From NCBI RefSeq assembly GCF_028554725.1, contig NC_071667.1, positions 70,003,501 through 70,067,500 of the forward strand: a stretch of DNA of 64,000 nucleotides, written 5' to 3'. Both the position numbers and the translations under genes were made by a program. A model generated the notes under the pieces. The model saw only the letters and a list, made by a program, of their open reading frames with translations. It searched no databases and was not told the DNA's origin. This document shows positions 23,285 to 37,200 of the stretch, piece after piece; the stretch's first letter is position 1, and each line of letters starts with the position of its first letter. Source of the stretch: Zeugodacus cucurbitae. Lineage: Eukaryota > Arthropoda > Insecta > Diptera > Tephritidae.

Positions 23285-24023
23285 TTAAGGCAGTAGTCTG
23301 CTTTAGAAACCGAAAAAATCGTTTTTTTAGCAATTTTTTTTGAAAGGGAAGGAAATGATTGCGGTAAACGGAATTTTAAGACGATAGTGTACTATATTTA
23401 AGGCTTTAAAAACAATATTTATTATTAAAAAATATTGAAAGTTTTTCAAAGTTGTAAGTATTTTTCTGGAGTCTGCACTTGTAAATCGTTGCCGGTGATG
23501 GAGGTCGTGCGATGCATCTGAAACAGTCGAACCAAATTTTTTTTTTAATTTTTATGAGTTTCTTTTCTTTATGAACTAAAAAAATACCGAAGAAGTTATA
23601 AAATTCCAAATTCCAAAAGTTTGAAAAAAAAATTCACTTTTTTAAGAAAAAAAATTGACTTTAAGTTGCAAAACAAGTAGTTTAAATAATACTTTTTTAA
23701 CTTTTTTAGTGCAAATAGAAGATAATTTAATACTGAAGCTAGACACTTTGGTTTTTTTCGATCGGACATATATTATTTTTGTTATCGTCGGCACCGTTTT
23801 CTAACACTTGTGAAAATGAAAACTCGAGAAAACGCGCTTTAAAGGTCTGCCTGAGCAGTCGCACCTGCTCGACGCTCGGCCACTAAAACTGCTCTAGCTT
23901 CGAAAATATGTCGAATTGGCCTCTGGAATTTTAAAGACACATTCTTGGATAGTTTTGGAAGAGATTTGAAACAAAACAAAAAAACCGATTTTTTGAAGCC
24001 TGTAAAGCAGACTACTGCCTTAA
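23285..24023. mobile_element. MITE copy 2 with TTAA flanks (739 bp)
   Basis: Same family and orientation as 7247-7987. The 17 bp terminal inverted repeat GGCAGTAGTCTGCTTTA is perfect here, and TTAA abuts both ends (23285-23288 and 24020-24023). Differences from copy 1 are scattered substitutions and small indels. Non-coding. Confidence 0.88.
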
Positions 24024-26271
24024 ACAAATAAAAAAATGCATAAGAATATATATGTCTGTTGTTAAAATAGACATATTTGCGGCTACATATGTAAAAAACT
24101 GCATTTATCCTCACCTCAAATTGAGAGCATGCTGTTAGATAACTTTGAAATAGTGAAAGCACAAATGTTAAATGTTTACAGAAAATACTGCTAAAGCAAC
24201 ACTATATGTACAATGAATTTTTAAGGTCACAGCATAGCAGTAGTATGTTAATTAACAGAGCGTTATCTCTATGCATAAAGATTCTCAGCTGCTACTAGAG
24301 TTTATGTCTATGGATGATGTTAGTTTTGAAATGTATTTTAAGTAAAAAATAGTAGAATATCAATATATAGAAAATTATGTTAGCTTATTGATGTTAATAT
24401 AAACGAAACACCTTTATTTGAATGTTAAGTATAATCAAATTTGAGTTATGGATTATAGATAATAGAAAATCGAATAGAATATTATTATTTTTACATAGAT
24501 TATAAAAAAAATCGATTCTAAATCGTTCTCTATGTTAATGAAATTTTGGAATCCCCATAAGTCTGTCTTATAGAAAAATATTTTCTGAAAAGCCAAATAT
24601 ATAGATTACAGTTTCGCAGTATTTTCTGTAATAAAATAATAAAAAAATTCTACTTCATTCAAAAAAATTAGAAATTTTCTCCGTTAGCATTAAAACTCAT
24701 ATGTTAATAGAGAGATTGCATCTCCAAAATTGGTGAATAACATTAAACTCAATTTCACAACATTTATTATTAACATTAAATGAGTGCTCAGCAAGTGTAT
24801 ACACCCAACACCATTCGTATGCTCTCGTAAATCAGACTATAAAAACAATGAATAACATTGAGTGCAATTTAACAGATGGAATGCTCTCATCAAATGAACG
24901 CTGCTAATATTAAGCTGAAGACTGTTAAATTACCTATGTATATTACACATAACAATTAATACAGCCATTCCAACTCATCCACATAAAAACAAAGAAAGCA
25001 ACAACGGCACTGAGAGTATGCATTTCTCTTTTTCACATGAGATTACACATGTCACCGAAGCAACCTACACACACACATTTGTGGTAAATGTATAAACTTG
25101 TATGTACAATTTGGACAGACATGTGCACTTCATCTGGTTTTTAGCGATGCCAGCAGGCAAACGCCGGAAATGCTCGACAATAACATAACATAAGTGGTGT
25201 TTACACAAAACGGAAATAACTTACGAGCCACTGAGTGGTGTACTCGGCAGTGTACAGTTTTTCATTTGTTCATTCCTTCGGCAGTACGCCGTGTCAATTG
25301 TTTGTTTGCTCAACGGCGCTCTTTAACAGCCTGTTTGGTTAGTTAGTTGGTTGGTTGGTTGGTTGGTTGGTTGGCCGTTGGCTTGATTGGTTAGTATGTT
25401 GTTAACGTCGCTATTTTAATTGTTGAGTGGCTCTTTTGCGCTGTTAGTAGCAGTAGTACTCCATTGCCATATGCAGTTATGTCGCATTGTTCTCGTTAAG
25501 TTGTTGTTGCACTTAAGGCCATGAGTATTGTGCCACAGGTTGCAGTGGTGACATGAAAGCATTAAGCAATACAGAAATGTGTAAAACATATGTACAAGCG
25601 TAACTAATGACTATTCTGGCTTCTCAAGTAGAGGTCGACTCGCTGAGTTGTATGAGTTCAGGAAATAATGAAAATGATGAAGTATACATTTCCAAGTTTA
25701 TTATATAAATATTCAAGTATGACCAGAAATGGTCGACTGCAAATTTCTGTGGTTTTCTGAATTAACGATTAAACTTTCCTTCTCTAATATAGCAAATAAT
25801 CGTAAATTTTCAGAACTAAAAGATTAAATTCTTATTCCTTTTATTCAACCATTCTCGGATCATACATAATTGGTGCTGAGAAAGCCATAATGAGACCAAA
25901 TGATTGAATTGTTTTATACTAGAGAGCACAGTACAGTAAATACCCTAACAAAATATTTGCGATTCCATTCACATTATTAGTTAGTTAGTTTATTTGAATG
26001 AGCTATATATTTCAGACAATACTTAGCCATTAGAGAGAATTCGAAGACTAAGGATGCTTAAGAAATTGATATGAAACATTTCTTATATTTTTGCGGCCAC
26101 CTTCTTGATGATTATTAAGACGACTTGAGAAAATAATTATTCTGAATTGCGGAAATTCTTGTATTACTAACATTGAAATAGTCCTGCAACTCACAGCTGT
26201 TGATGGCCAACTGAAAACGACCCTCGAACCTATAACGCGATTTTCGATTTTTACAACCTAAATATTACCAA
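24024..26271. other. Intergenic, simple-sequence rich
   Basis: No coding exon recognised. It contains a TTGG tandem tract near 25340-25371, and the left flank of the mariner remnant. Confidence 0.4.
25340..25371. repeat. Tetranucleotide microsatellite (TTGG)n
   Basis: About seven consecutive TTGG units, with imperfect TTAG units just before. No function is visible. Confidence 0.85.
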
Positions 26272-27130
26272 ATGGATAAGCCAGCCGGCGGAAGTCCTGT
26301 GACGACGAAAACCGATCAAATCATGGAAAACATCGAGTTAGACCGGCATGTGGCATCTGGTGACATCGCCCAGGAGATGGCAGTTGGTCACCAAACCATT
26401 TTAAACCATCTGCAGAAGGCTGGATACACAAAAAAGTTTGATGTTTGGGTGGCGCATAATTTGACGCAAAAAAACCTTCTGGACCGAATCAACGCCCGCG
26501 ATATGCTGCTGAAACGGTACGAACTCGACCCATTTTTGGAGCGGATGGTAACTGGCGACGAAAAATTGATCACATACGACAATATCAAGCGAAAACGTTC
26601 ATGGTCGAAGGCCGGTGAATCGTCCCAAACAGTGGCCAAGTCGGGATTGACGGCCAGGAAGGTTTTGCTGTGTGTTTGGTGGGATTGGAAGGGAATCATC
26701 CACTAAGAGCTGTTCCCATATGGCCAGACGCTTAATTCTACCATCTACTGCGAACAACTGGACCGCTTGAAGCAGGCGATCGACCAGAAGCTTCCAGAAT
26801 TGGTCAACAGTAAGAGTGTAGTGTTCCACCAGGACAACGCCAGACCACACACTTCGTTGATGACTCGTCAGAAGCTACGGGAGCTCGAATGGGAGGTTTT
26901 ATCACTTCCACCATATAGCCGGGAAGTGATTACCACCTGTTCCTGTCCATGGCGACCGCCCTTGGTGGTGTAAAGTTGAACCCAAAAGAGGCTTGTGAAA
27001 AGTGGCTGTTCGAGTTCTTCGCAAATAAGGAGGGGGCTTCTTCTACGAAGGGAGTTTAATTAAATAGTCGTCTGGATGGAAACAGATTATCGAACGAAAC
27101 GGCGTATATTTGATCCAAATCCGATCACTG
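26272..27130 (+). pseudogene. Broken DD34D mariner transposase
   Basis: The frame opening at 26272 reads a typical mariner transposase: helix-turn-helix (TILNHLQKAGYTKK), linker ending in DMLLKRYELDPFL, first catalytic Asp in MVTGDEK, then KRKRSWSKAGE and VLLCVWWDWKGIIH. A TAA at 26704-26706 interrupts it; translation resumes in frame with LFPYGQTLN and the second catalytic Asp in FHQDNARPH. Near 26916 a small deletion removes the conserved residues just before the third Asp and shifts the frame; SDYHLFLSMA is then readable in another frame, followed by degraded C-terminal sequence. A shortened N-terminus, one stop and at least one frameshift mean it is dead. The relatively low decay indicates a fairly recent insertion. 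Similar to the cecropia/mauritiana side of the mariner family. I did not fix its terminal repeats. Confidence 0.88.
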
Positions 27131-29325
27131 TAACACTTTTTATAAAGCATTGAATAAAGAGCAAAAGAGCGGAAGGGAGATAACCAAATATATGAATCCA
27201 CCAATTACTAAAAGCCATAATGCACCATTAATACAAGAAGCTAAAGTAATTTTCGGATCAAAAGATTTGGAAAACAATGGCTATTATTAATGAGATTGCT
27301 AGGACAGAGAGAGAGAGAGGGAAAGTTAAAAAAAAATATCTCACTTTTAGTAGTATGTAATTTCTAAATGCAGAAATTAAAATTGAAAGCTCGCCCTCAC
27401 TCACAACTTTTACAAATGCACCACCTCACAGAGACCGCATGCCTATTTCAGCAGAAGTATATGAACATTTCGCCTATTGTATGAATTGGCCATCCAACAA
27501 GCATTTTTAATGATGTGACCATCAAGGAATGCTGCAGCTCAGTAGCAGTGCAAGCACTTCGCTGCACAGCTGGTCATCCACCAGCAACAAGACACCGCAA
27601 ATAGCCAACCATTGTTCTGAATGAGCGCTGGCAAAGAACGCACACAGTAGGGCGTCCGGCTAATGGAGAAACAGAAATCACCAACTACAATTGCCAGCCG
27701 CAGCAGCAGGAGCAACAACAGTTGTACCTTAGTCCATCTTCAACTGAATTGGCCATGTTAAGTGCGAAGCGAACTGGTCACTTAATCATCTCAATAAATG
27801 TGTAACTGTGTGTGTGTCGGCTGGTGGTGTTGGGCAGGCAACGCTACAAATGCCAATGCCACACACAATGGCAAAGAATCTTTGCTGCTCTTATGCAGTT
27901 GCACACACACAAACACACATGTTGTTACATAGAAAAGCTGGCATGCAGTTCCGGCTGCCAGCTGCGTGAAGTCTAGGGGAAGTGCAAGCGCGAGCACACA
28001 CCTCACCAGCAGCTAAGTGATCAAATGTGTCGGAGTGTGTTGAACTGGTGGTGGAAAGCATTGCATTTTCAAGCTTTATTTAACGTGATCATCATCATTA
28101 CCAGCAGCATCAGCAACTCTTACATTCACGTGCAACAACAACAAATGGTCGACATTCATCTCTGAGCCACTGCATTTGGCAATATCTCTGCACCGACACC
28201 GTTACTTGGCCTTGTGCGTGTCAAATGGTGGCATACCTTTAGTTATGTGCCACAAGATGGTATCTTAAGTGCGTGTGTGTGCATATGTTCATTTCGAAAT
28301 GTTCGCGCACTCAAAACTTTATTGCATTTGTATTACATATGTAACAGCTGGAATATATCCCTCTCTCATTACATATACATAATCATTACGAAATTTATAC
28401 GAAGTTCGTGGCAGCACACTCGAAAACTTGCAGTTTTGTAAGAAACCCAACAATTGAGGTTATACACCGAATTTCGTTGCCACTTAACAAGTAATAATAA
28501 CTCAAATCAGTTGCGGTAGATTTCTAGTTTTATTATTTTGAGTTATAAAATTGTGTATGAATTTATTTTTAAGTTTCTTTTTAAATTGATTGATGCTTTT
28601 GAGAAGGGTCTGATATTTTATTATTATGAAATTATGGAAAACTGTTTTTTTAACTGACATGTTGAAAGCATTTTCCTAAGAATTTTGGACTGATATTTTA
28701 GAGCCATAGAGAAAGGCATTTGCTATAAGAACCGCAAAGTCAAAACCTACAGAAAATATTCTGTGTTTGATCTCTAAAGTTAATTCCGCAAAATATTTAT
28801 GACCTCGGATTCGTCGGAATTATATATTTTAAAATTCGATGATAATATTTAGTAGTAAATATTTTCAATTCTCCGTGGTAAGACCCAGAATGAAGGGCAT
28901 AGATTCCACAGCCTCAAGCTATACTAAAAACTTAACCAATAGAAGATTGCCTCAATTGAGAAGAAGAAGAACATGTAGTAGTTATTCATCCTCAAAAATT
29001 CTTTCAAGATACTCTTACTCTTACTTACTTCTATGAGCTATTCTTACGCAGACAAACTCAGTTTAAACATTTTTTAATTTGGTCTGCTAAGCTATGTTGA
29101 TATCAGCACTATCATACATTGAGTGGTTTGTTTAGAGGACGAATAAGATCGTGTCATAAAATTATTGTCTATGAAAAAATTAAAATTGCTGAACATAATC
29201 ACGGTTAGTCCACAGAAGGTGACATCAAACCATTTTGGATTTGACTGGTACAAAGTTCACTTCAATATATTTTGGTACATATTGTATACGATCCATAGTT
29301 CATTCCTACAACTAGCAGATCGTTC
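27131..29325. other. Intergenic, repeat-rich and CA/CAA-rich
   Basis: Includes a GA-dinucleotide tract near 27305-27320 and CA-rich stretches around 27800-27920. No gene is recognised in either strand. Confidence 0.4.
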
Positions 29326-29942
29326 TGGCTTCGCACGAATTTAAACAAACATTTCAAAAATTCTAAGTTTTTACACACTTATACACAATCTCCCATTCAT
29401 ATGTATGTACTTTCCCGTTTCTTGCGTAAAATGAGAAAAATTCGAACATGAAGTTATAGTTTATTTGTAATGAGCAAAAGCTTCATTACAACCTCTAGTC
29501 TTTGGTGTCCGTTCTTTCCCTCTGATTATGAAGGCGTTAGGAATGCTCAGAGTTCGACGCCCTAGTGCGAGCTTGTATATTTCTAATATTTTGTTTTTCA
29601 AGCCGTTGCTCAGCCTTCGTACTCGACTCTCAACCGCGTACTTGGGAGGTTTTGCAAATTTTTTCAGCAGGCAGCTGCGAGCGCTTGAACTCGAATCTGT
29701 GGCACGCGATTGCGACGCGAAGAGAATGACTTGCTTGAAAGAGGAGTCTTTTTGATACCCTCACCTGGGAACTATTTTCAGAAAGTTGAGATTCTAGCAA
29801 TAAATGTAGCCAATGTTACTCGTGGAGAATGTAGCTTTCCATTGGTGAAAAAAATTTTGAAATCACAATAGTTTTTGAGTTTATTCATTACAACCATACA
29901 TACAAATCTTTCCTCTTCATAATAGTGGTATAGATGACCGAC
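29326..29942. repeat. Dispersed repeat copy 2
   Basis: Second copy of the repeat at 9884-10440, in the same orientation, with a longer segment near 29500-29580 and a deletion near 29745 relative to copy 1. Family unknown. Confidence 0.75.
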
Positions 29943-32900
29943 CATAAGTCGACAAAATTCCGCAGATGACATCTAATGCAAGAAATGTGTTATATAAGAG
30001 TGCTACGGATAAGGATGACATATTTCCCAAGGTGCCTTTGTTCAAAATACACAGTAATTGAAACCAAGTGATATCTACTAAGCTCAAAAATCGACTGTAG
30101 TACTAAACTGTTTGTCTCTTATGGAAGGTTCCTAGAATTTGCATTATATTTATTATCGTTCTATCTCTCTCTCTTAAACACTTTTTAACTCGTTCTCTCT
30201 TTTTCTCATCATAAAATCACCAAAACCACTGGAACTCCTACTGATGACTTACTCTCGATCATTTGCGTTTTCATTTTCACACGCGCTCTATTCAAACATT
30301 TTGTTCCCCTTTCTTATTTGCACAATTCTTATGCGAGCAATGCATGCTTAAAGAAGTGCGTCGCTTAACTGCTAAAATAGTTTTTTATTGTTGTTGTTTT
30401 ATATGCAGTAGCAGCAGCAACAGCAGCAAACCGAAAAGTTACACTTGGGAGCTGATTTGTTGCTATCGCTTTTACTTTACTTAACATATCGATAAAGTAA
30501 GCGAAATTGCTTTTGTTATTGTTGTTGTTGTTGCTTTTTGTTTCCACTATATTGTTCTTATAGAGCATACTATTATGGCACTTGGAAGGGTTCCATAGAT
30601 TGCCAGCAACGCTTCAAATGCTTGCATATGTAAATCCAACGCTATTTAGACATACGAAAACACAAATATATTTGTTGCATACAACACGTGCAGCACTTGT
30701 CACACATATACATACTTGCTATATAAAATGTATTTGTTTGTATGTGTTAGTGTGTTTGTATGTATTTGAAAATATCAACAACCTTGAGAGGTTAAGTATG
30801 TTTTACTTGTAAGAAATTATGTTTTGCCAAGAGAAAATGCGAAAATGTTGTTGTTGTTGTTGTTTTATTTTATTTGCACTTTTCATAGCGCGGTTACGGG
30901 CGCACGCACACTCTCGCATATTTTGGGGTACGACTGTGTGTGCTTTGGTAAGCAAAATGTTGGTATGAATGCATCACATATAGGCAAGTGTGTATGTAGT
31001 TGGTTGCAAGCAACACTCAGCTAAAGTTGCAAGCAGTTTTTTTATTGTTAGTGTGTGTATATGTTGCATGTTGATGTGTTGTTGTATGCACGTATGTATT
31101 TATTTGCTTATGTGCGTTTGTATGTTTCCAGTGGCAAAGTTTTTTGGCATTCGCATTATTCAGTTGGCATTAGCTGGTTGCAGCAACTTAATGCAACATT
31201 AAAGCACACACACACACACACTCATACACGTTCACATATATACATATAGGCTCACATGTCTCTCTACATATATGTATGCATGCATATTAGTTGCATGCAT
31301 TCGCCTGCACTTTGGTGAGTAAAAGTGGCTTTGTATGAGGACCTCTCTATATGTGCGCATATGTGCGCCTCTGCGTGCGTTGCGGTGGCAAGCAACGAAG
31401 CAGGTCATGCATTATTAAAAAATGGCATAACATTATTATTTAGCCAACAGCAAAACAAAATAAAAAACAACAAAAACAACAACACAACCCCAAACTGCCG
31501 CAATCTACTGCTTCATCTAGTGTTGCAGGCAACAACAAGAACAACAACAGCAGCAGCAAGCGCCTTCATAAAATTATATGCATAGAACAATGCACTAAAT
31601 GCTGGCACACACACATATATATTCCAAATATGTTTGCATCCTGTGTGTGTGTGTGTTCAGTAAGTGTACAAGTTTAACTAGCAAACAAACCCACTTGACT
31701 GTATGACACACTTAAAAACACAAGCGAAAGTAATTGCACAGTGCATTTCACGCTTAACTGTTTATTTTTGTTTATGCGCTCACCATACAATAATATATAT
31801 ATATATACATTATATATATATATATGTATGTATGCGTAGCTACGCACACTAACGCAACAGCAGCAGCCTTTTTGTGACCATGTGCCGGAAAATTTAGTAC
31901 TAACCAGGTTTATACTTATATAAATATATGCAAGTATGGATGTGTTTCTGCCTGCAGGCCTAAGGCTCATGTGTGTATATCACATACATATATACATCTA
32001 TACACATTTAAATATACATATACATGCGTTTGGCACATTTAGAAATTGGAGCTTTTTTTTGGGGGGGGGGAAAATCTTGCCAATGGCTGATTATGGCACG
32101 CACCATGACTGCACTTGCCAAGCCAATGATCCAGTGATTTGTGATATTATAATTTCGGCCAAAACAGTGCTGCGAGCGCAATGCTACGCTACGGCGTTGT
32201 GCGAAAATTTAAATATTTCAATTTTTGTTTTTGTGCTTTTAATATTTTTTGGCTGCTGTTGTTGTTGTAGCTATTTTCCATGCTGTTGCTGTTGTTTGTA
32301 CTATAAGTATTGTTATTGTTGTTGTTATCATCAATATTTTTGTTGTTGTCCGGTAATATTATTCGCCACAATTTCGGGTAGTCATAAGTCTAATTAGTTG
32401 CCCCATAAGGCCGACTGAAATATCATTTCCGTTATTAAATTGGTAATGAAATGCATCGCTTACGGCTGCCTCGAATGCCATTTGCCATGCGTCCCGGTTT
32501 ATTTTGGTTTATATTTACATATGTATGTATATGCACATATATAGTTGCGTATGGCGTTTTTCGCAAATAAATTATGCAGCAAAATGAAAACAACTTAAAT
32601 TTTCTTCATCAATTAGCAATTTGTGCGTACAAAATTGTCGCATTAAATATGTTATTTGTTGTTGTTATTATATTTATTTGCTTTAGTCACAATTTATGTG
32701 CATAAAATTGTGCGTGCGTAAATAACGCATAACTGTTAAATTATATTATGGAAACGATTTGCGGCATTTATTTGGAAATAGTTGGAAATAATATCAGAGT
32801 TGCCTGCGGCGAGTGGGACTAAATATGGATAATTGCTTTATTACGAACGATTTCACTTACGCTAGTTCAAACTATATTTATGGTATGTTAAGTGGCTTAG

Positions 32901-33412
32901 GGTCGGAAGTTCCAATGCCTGCTCAGGCGAAATCTATAGTAGTTTTTTTTTTTTGTAAATTTAAGGCTTTATTGTATAAAAACGGTTACAAAAATGTTAT
33001 TCAAAATATTAGCCGTCGCTAGTTACTACTTTCGACCATTCTTTCTGGCAGCATGCGTCTTCCGTGCAAATGTCGAGAATTCGGCTCAAAAAGTGATACT
33101 TTCAGTTGAAAATAAGTTTGGGATGCAAACAGATCTCTACAAATATTTAAAATTTAATCGACCAGTGCTTGACCCTAGAGACATCTATTGGAAAACGGCG
33201 GAAGCAAAGTTGTAGACATAAAAAAACACGCGATATTAATTTTGGTCCAATACCCTGAAAAAACGTTGATTTTGCCATATAGAAATGACAAATCCAACCC
33301 GCCAAAAAGACCAACTCCGTAAAAAATATTGCCCCGTTTGAAAACCACACCTTAAAAACACCCTTTAAAACCCAGCGCTAAAGAAACAATATAACAGCAG
33401 AAAATTAAATGG
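29943..33412. other. Intergenic, microsatellite-rich
   Basis: Numerous GTT/CAA, CA/GT and TATA tracts, for example a CA run near 31206-31222, an alternating TA tract at 31795-31826, a G run near 32059-32068 and TGTTGT runs at 32255-32350. Open frames here are built from these repeats. No coding gene is supported. Confidence 0.45.
31795..31826. repeat. Alternating TA tract
   Basis: Nearly pure TATATA sequence with two interruptions; a simple repeat. Confidence 0.8.
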
Positions 33413-34240
33413 AATACAATGTATGCTGCATGTGCTGCAGTTACTGGTGCAATCAAGTCATGTCCGACTGATGTGCTTAATGTGATCCTGCCCGATGATC
33501 TGAACATTTCTATCTCTATCCATTTACCAAACTCGCTAGCATCTTCCATGCAGAAGTACTGGGCATAGAGAAGGCCTGCGAAGCTCTATTGAATAACTAC
33601 GAGAGGATACATAAAGCAACAATATACACGGATAGCCAAACTTCTATTCTGGCATTATCGTCGTCCATGACTAATTCAAGCATTGTCCTAAATAGCAAGA
33701 AGGCACTGAGTTCGCTAGAAGACAAGCCCTCCTTAGACTTGATCTAGGTGGCCAGGACACAGGAACATTTTCGCCAACGAAAAAGCAGACGAGTTGGCAA
33801 AGGCAGGAGGTTGTCTAAACGAATACCAAGCCCGCTAGGATCAATCAGGAGGGAGCTCAATATACGATTTAAACAATTAGCTAATAACAGATGAAAAAAT
33901 ACAACAAAATGCAAAATAACTAAACAGATATGGATAAAATACGACAGAAAAAGAACTAACGACTTATTAAATCTTCAGACTAACTGCTACCATATCAGGG
34001 CATTGAACATTTGGAGAACATGCGTTGAAAATGGGTATGCCGATACTACGATAGGGAAACAATTTTCCACTTTCTCTGTAAATGCCCAGCACTATCGCAG
34101 ATCCGACCCAGAACTCTGTTAATCCATCAAGCATCAAACCTTGAAAGGATGTCTACAAAAAGCATAACAGATGTTAGTAGCTTCATCGAAACCACAAAAT
34201 GGTTTGAACAAGAAGTTTAAAATAATAAAAAGGTCAGCTC
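33413..34240 (+). pseudogene. Decayed 3' part of an I/LOA-like LINE (end of reverse transcriptase and RNase H)
   Basis: Pieces in different frames follow the expected order. 33413 onward gives AACAAVTGAIKSCPTD, typical of the end of a LINE reverse transcriptase region. From 33538 comes an RNase H-like segment (SIFHAEVLGIEKACEAL, then IYTDSQTSILALSS). A frameshifted NEKADELAKAGG-type helix lies near 33775-33810. Near 34040-34110 is a cysteine/histidine motif (CDRETIFHFLCKCPAL) typical of the C-terminus of these elements. At least two frameshifts and a stop (near 33745) break it. RNase H in this position points to the I or LOA clades of non-LTR retrotransposons; the exact clade is uncertain. 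Confidence 0.8.
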
Positions 34241-37200
34241 TCCAATCTACTTATACCTACACACTTAAGGTGGGAAATATTTTCAGAATGGCTACCACAA
34301 GCTTAGAAAGTTATAATTTTTATTATTTCTTGTGATCGCTAAGACTATTTACTATTTATTTTTATAATTTTGGTATGTGTAACAATTGATCTAAAATAAA
34401 AATTGGCATACCTATATACAGCATCTATAACATTTAGCCATTCCAAAAAATTTATAGATACAGAGAGAAAAAAAATTGTCTCTCAGATTATTTGTGGGTC
34501 ATACGTGTCGTATGAGTAATGTTTTATTATATAGAAATAATATAGATATTTTTCTTAATAAATGCGTTAACGTAACGTATGATGTTCTAAAAATCCATAT
34601 GGACCTCTGAAGAGTACTACATTGAACTGAGAAAGCATATATTAGAACAATATGATGAAACCTTAGCTCTAAGGCCGAATAAACGACTGGCAAACAAGAG
34701 GAGATGACTGAATGGTTTATTATTTTGCCGTCCCACCAATTAAACCGAAATATAGTTTGAGTTTATGCTTTTACGAACACAAGCTACATTTTCTTCATGT
34801 TCCGGAATTAACCACTAATGCAAAGAACCGAGAAAAAAATCACTGAAAAGAGAAGATTTTTAGTAAATTAACTTTTTTGAAAATATTTGTATTGATTGAT
34901 TGAAAAATTTGTTTTTGTGCAACATATAGTTAATTTTAATTTTTTACTGCACAATAATTTAATTTTTAGTATACAACTTTATCAAATGGTTCTAGTAATT
35001 AATAGTAAAATAAGTCATCAGAAAAAAGTCAACCAACTCATTCTTCGATCATCAATTAAAACTCAGTAATCTTAAAAATCCCCCACAGTAGTTAAACACA
35101 CACATAAATCTAAGTTTCGGGCAAGTAATTGCGAAAAAACTTCCGACAACATGCACTTCCTTCTTCTCTGCCCTCCACACCAACAACTCGCTTGTACACG
35201 CTTATCGGCCATACTTAAGGCATCATCTCCGAAACGATTAAACTTACTTAACATCCACTTAATTTCAACTTTTACGACAGTGTCAACCACCTTTATAGCC
35301 GCTTTACTTTATGCTTACTTACTTTTACAGCTGGCCGAAAAATGACACACAAAAAAGCTACAGAGAGCCAAACGCCACTCGCAGCTCAATCGAAGGCGAA
35401 GACGAGGTTTCGCCGCAGTCAACACACTCGCTGACAGCGCGTCAACGCTGACGATTTGATATGTTTTTAGCTCAAAAAAATAAGGAAGACGAAAGAAATT
35501 CAAAGTTTTTAATTAAGTTTTTGTACACGTTGTTAGCTTAGAACAACAGCAGCAGCAACAAGAACTACAAGAACAGCACTAGCAAAGTACAAACAGAGCA
35601 AAACACGGCAAAACACGGCAACACCTGCAGACAGCGAGCTAAATATGTGCGTGTGTCTGCAGCCGAAGGTAAGATATGTATATATGTTTGTACGAGTAGA
35701 GAGTCGTCAAAACAATGTCACAGTCAGTGCTATGTAGCCAGAGCCCTTTCGCTAAGCACACACACACTCATACATATCTCAAAACATACATATATATATG
35801 TATATACAAAAGTACTTGTTCAATATGCTTGCAACTTTACTGGTGACCTTTTCGCATTCACACGGCAACAACAATAACAGCAGCTACAAAATTTTAGTGA
35901 GCAGACGAAAGTCACAGATTGTCCAGTGGCGCTGCCGGCGGCCAAGCACGTCCAACCAACCAACCAGGCATTGCACTCAGTTGCTGCTCGGCGTCGGCGC
36001 TGCCGGCTTTGGTGCTGCTGTTGCCACTGGTGGCTGGTGAAAAGGGAGCGCTCAAGAGCGCTGATATGCCCGAACGCCTTGTCAAAGTGCTGTGGCACAA
36101 TGGCAGTCGACATTATATTACATTCAGCAGCGCAATGTGATTTGGTTTGGTCGCAGGCAAGAGCTTCGTTGGCACCTGCAGGAAAGCATAAAATGTAGAA
36201 GTGATTGTTTGTTGATGAGGGTAGTTCGATAAATCGGTGGCTTTTCTAAACTTTTTCCACTTTGGAATGTGTGTTTCATCATCAAAGATGTAGAGTTTTG
36301 CAGATTCTTTAATGTCTCAGAGCTTATGTTGGTGTCTCAGAGATATTTATACATATATATGAAATTTCATGTATTCGGACCGGAAAGTACCCCCTATCAC
36401 AGAACGTTAGCCCTCCGATAATGAATAGAGCTATCTATTCTCTTCTTGAGACATGCCCATAGGAATCATAACTCGACTATTCAATTAAATAATGGGCCAG
36501 TTCGTAAACTTAGAAGACTTCTAAATTAACTCTAGCTATTCTAATTATACTTTGAATCCAGCCAGTCCCATCTGTACCTTCCCTAATAAAAGTTCTCAAA
36601 AGGAAAGAAAAGCTCAAAATATAAATATATAATCCTTACCGGACTTCCATTTTCAGCCTTTTTATGCAGTGGTACTGTCCGAGTTTGGTAATCGCGACAC
36701 TAAGAACAGAGTTTGTATTAACCTTTAATAGATTAATAGATATTCTTCACCGTTTTTGAGGTAACGACATTTCTTAGGCATCCTGAGCAATCGGAGGACC
36801 ATAAGAGCTTAGAAGAGCAGTCCTCAACTATTCGTATTACATATATTAGTCTTCTTTGGTTTCAGAAAAAAGTCACCGGCTTATCAAATCACCTCCGTAG
36901 CTCATTTTCCTTCTCCATCCTTCCCTCTACAATTCGGCTGCTTAAGCAATCGTTTTGATTGCTCATTTGGTCCGTTTCGTTTCTGGTTTGGCCTGATTCC
37001 ATGTGGTGGCGATGTTGGTGTGCGGTCCGCTTTGGTTATGTAATGTAGTTTGTCGGTCCTTCTTAGCTTTTCATTTCCAATGCTGCATGCCGGGCATGGC
37101 GTGACTCACAAGCTTATAGTCGATATGGTCCCCAGCGACTCGTTGACTCTTACAACAAACTGGTTGGCCTGCAGCAGCATGGCGTTGCTTGGACTGCTGT

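Noticed and set aside
32189..32397. Antiparallel Cys-rich and Asn-rich frames
   Set aside because: Both are translations of a TGT/ACA microsatellite.
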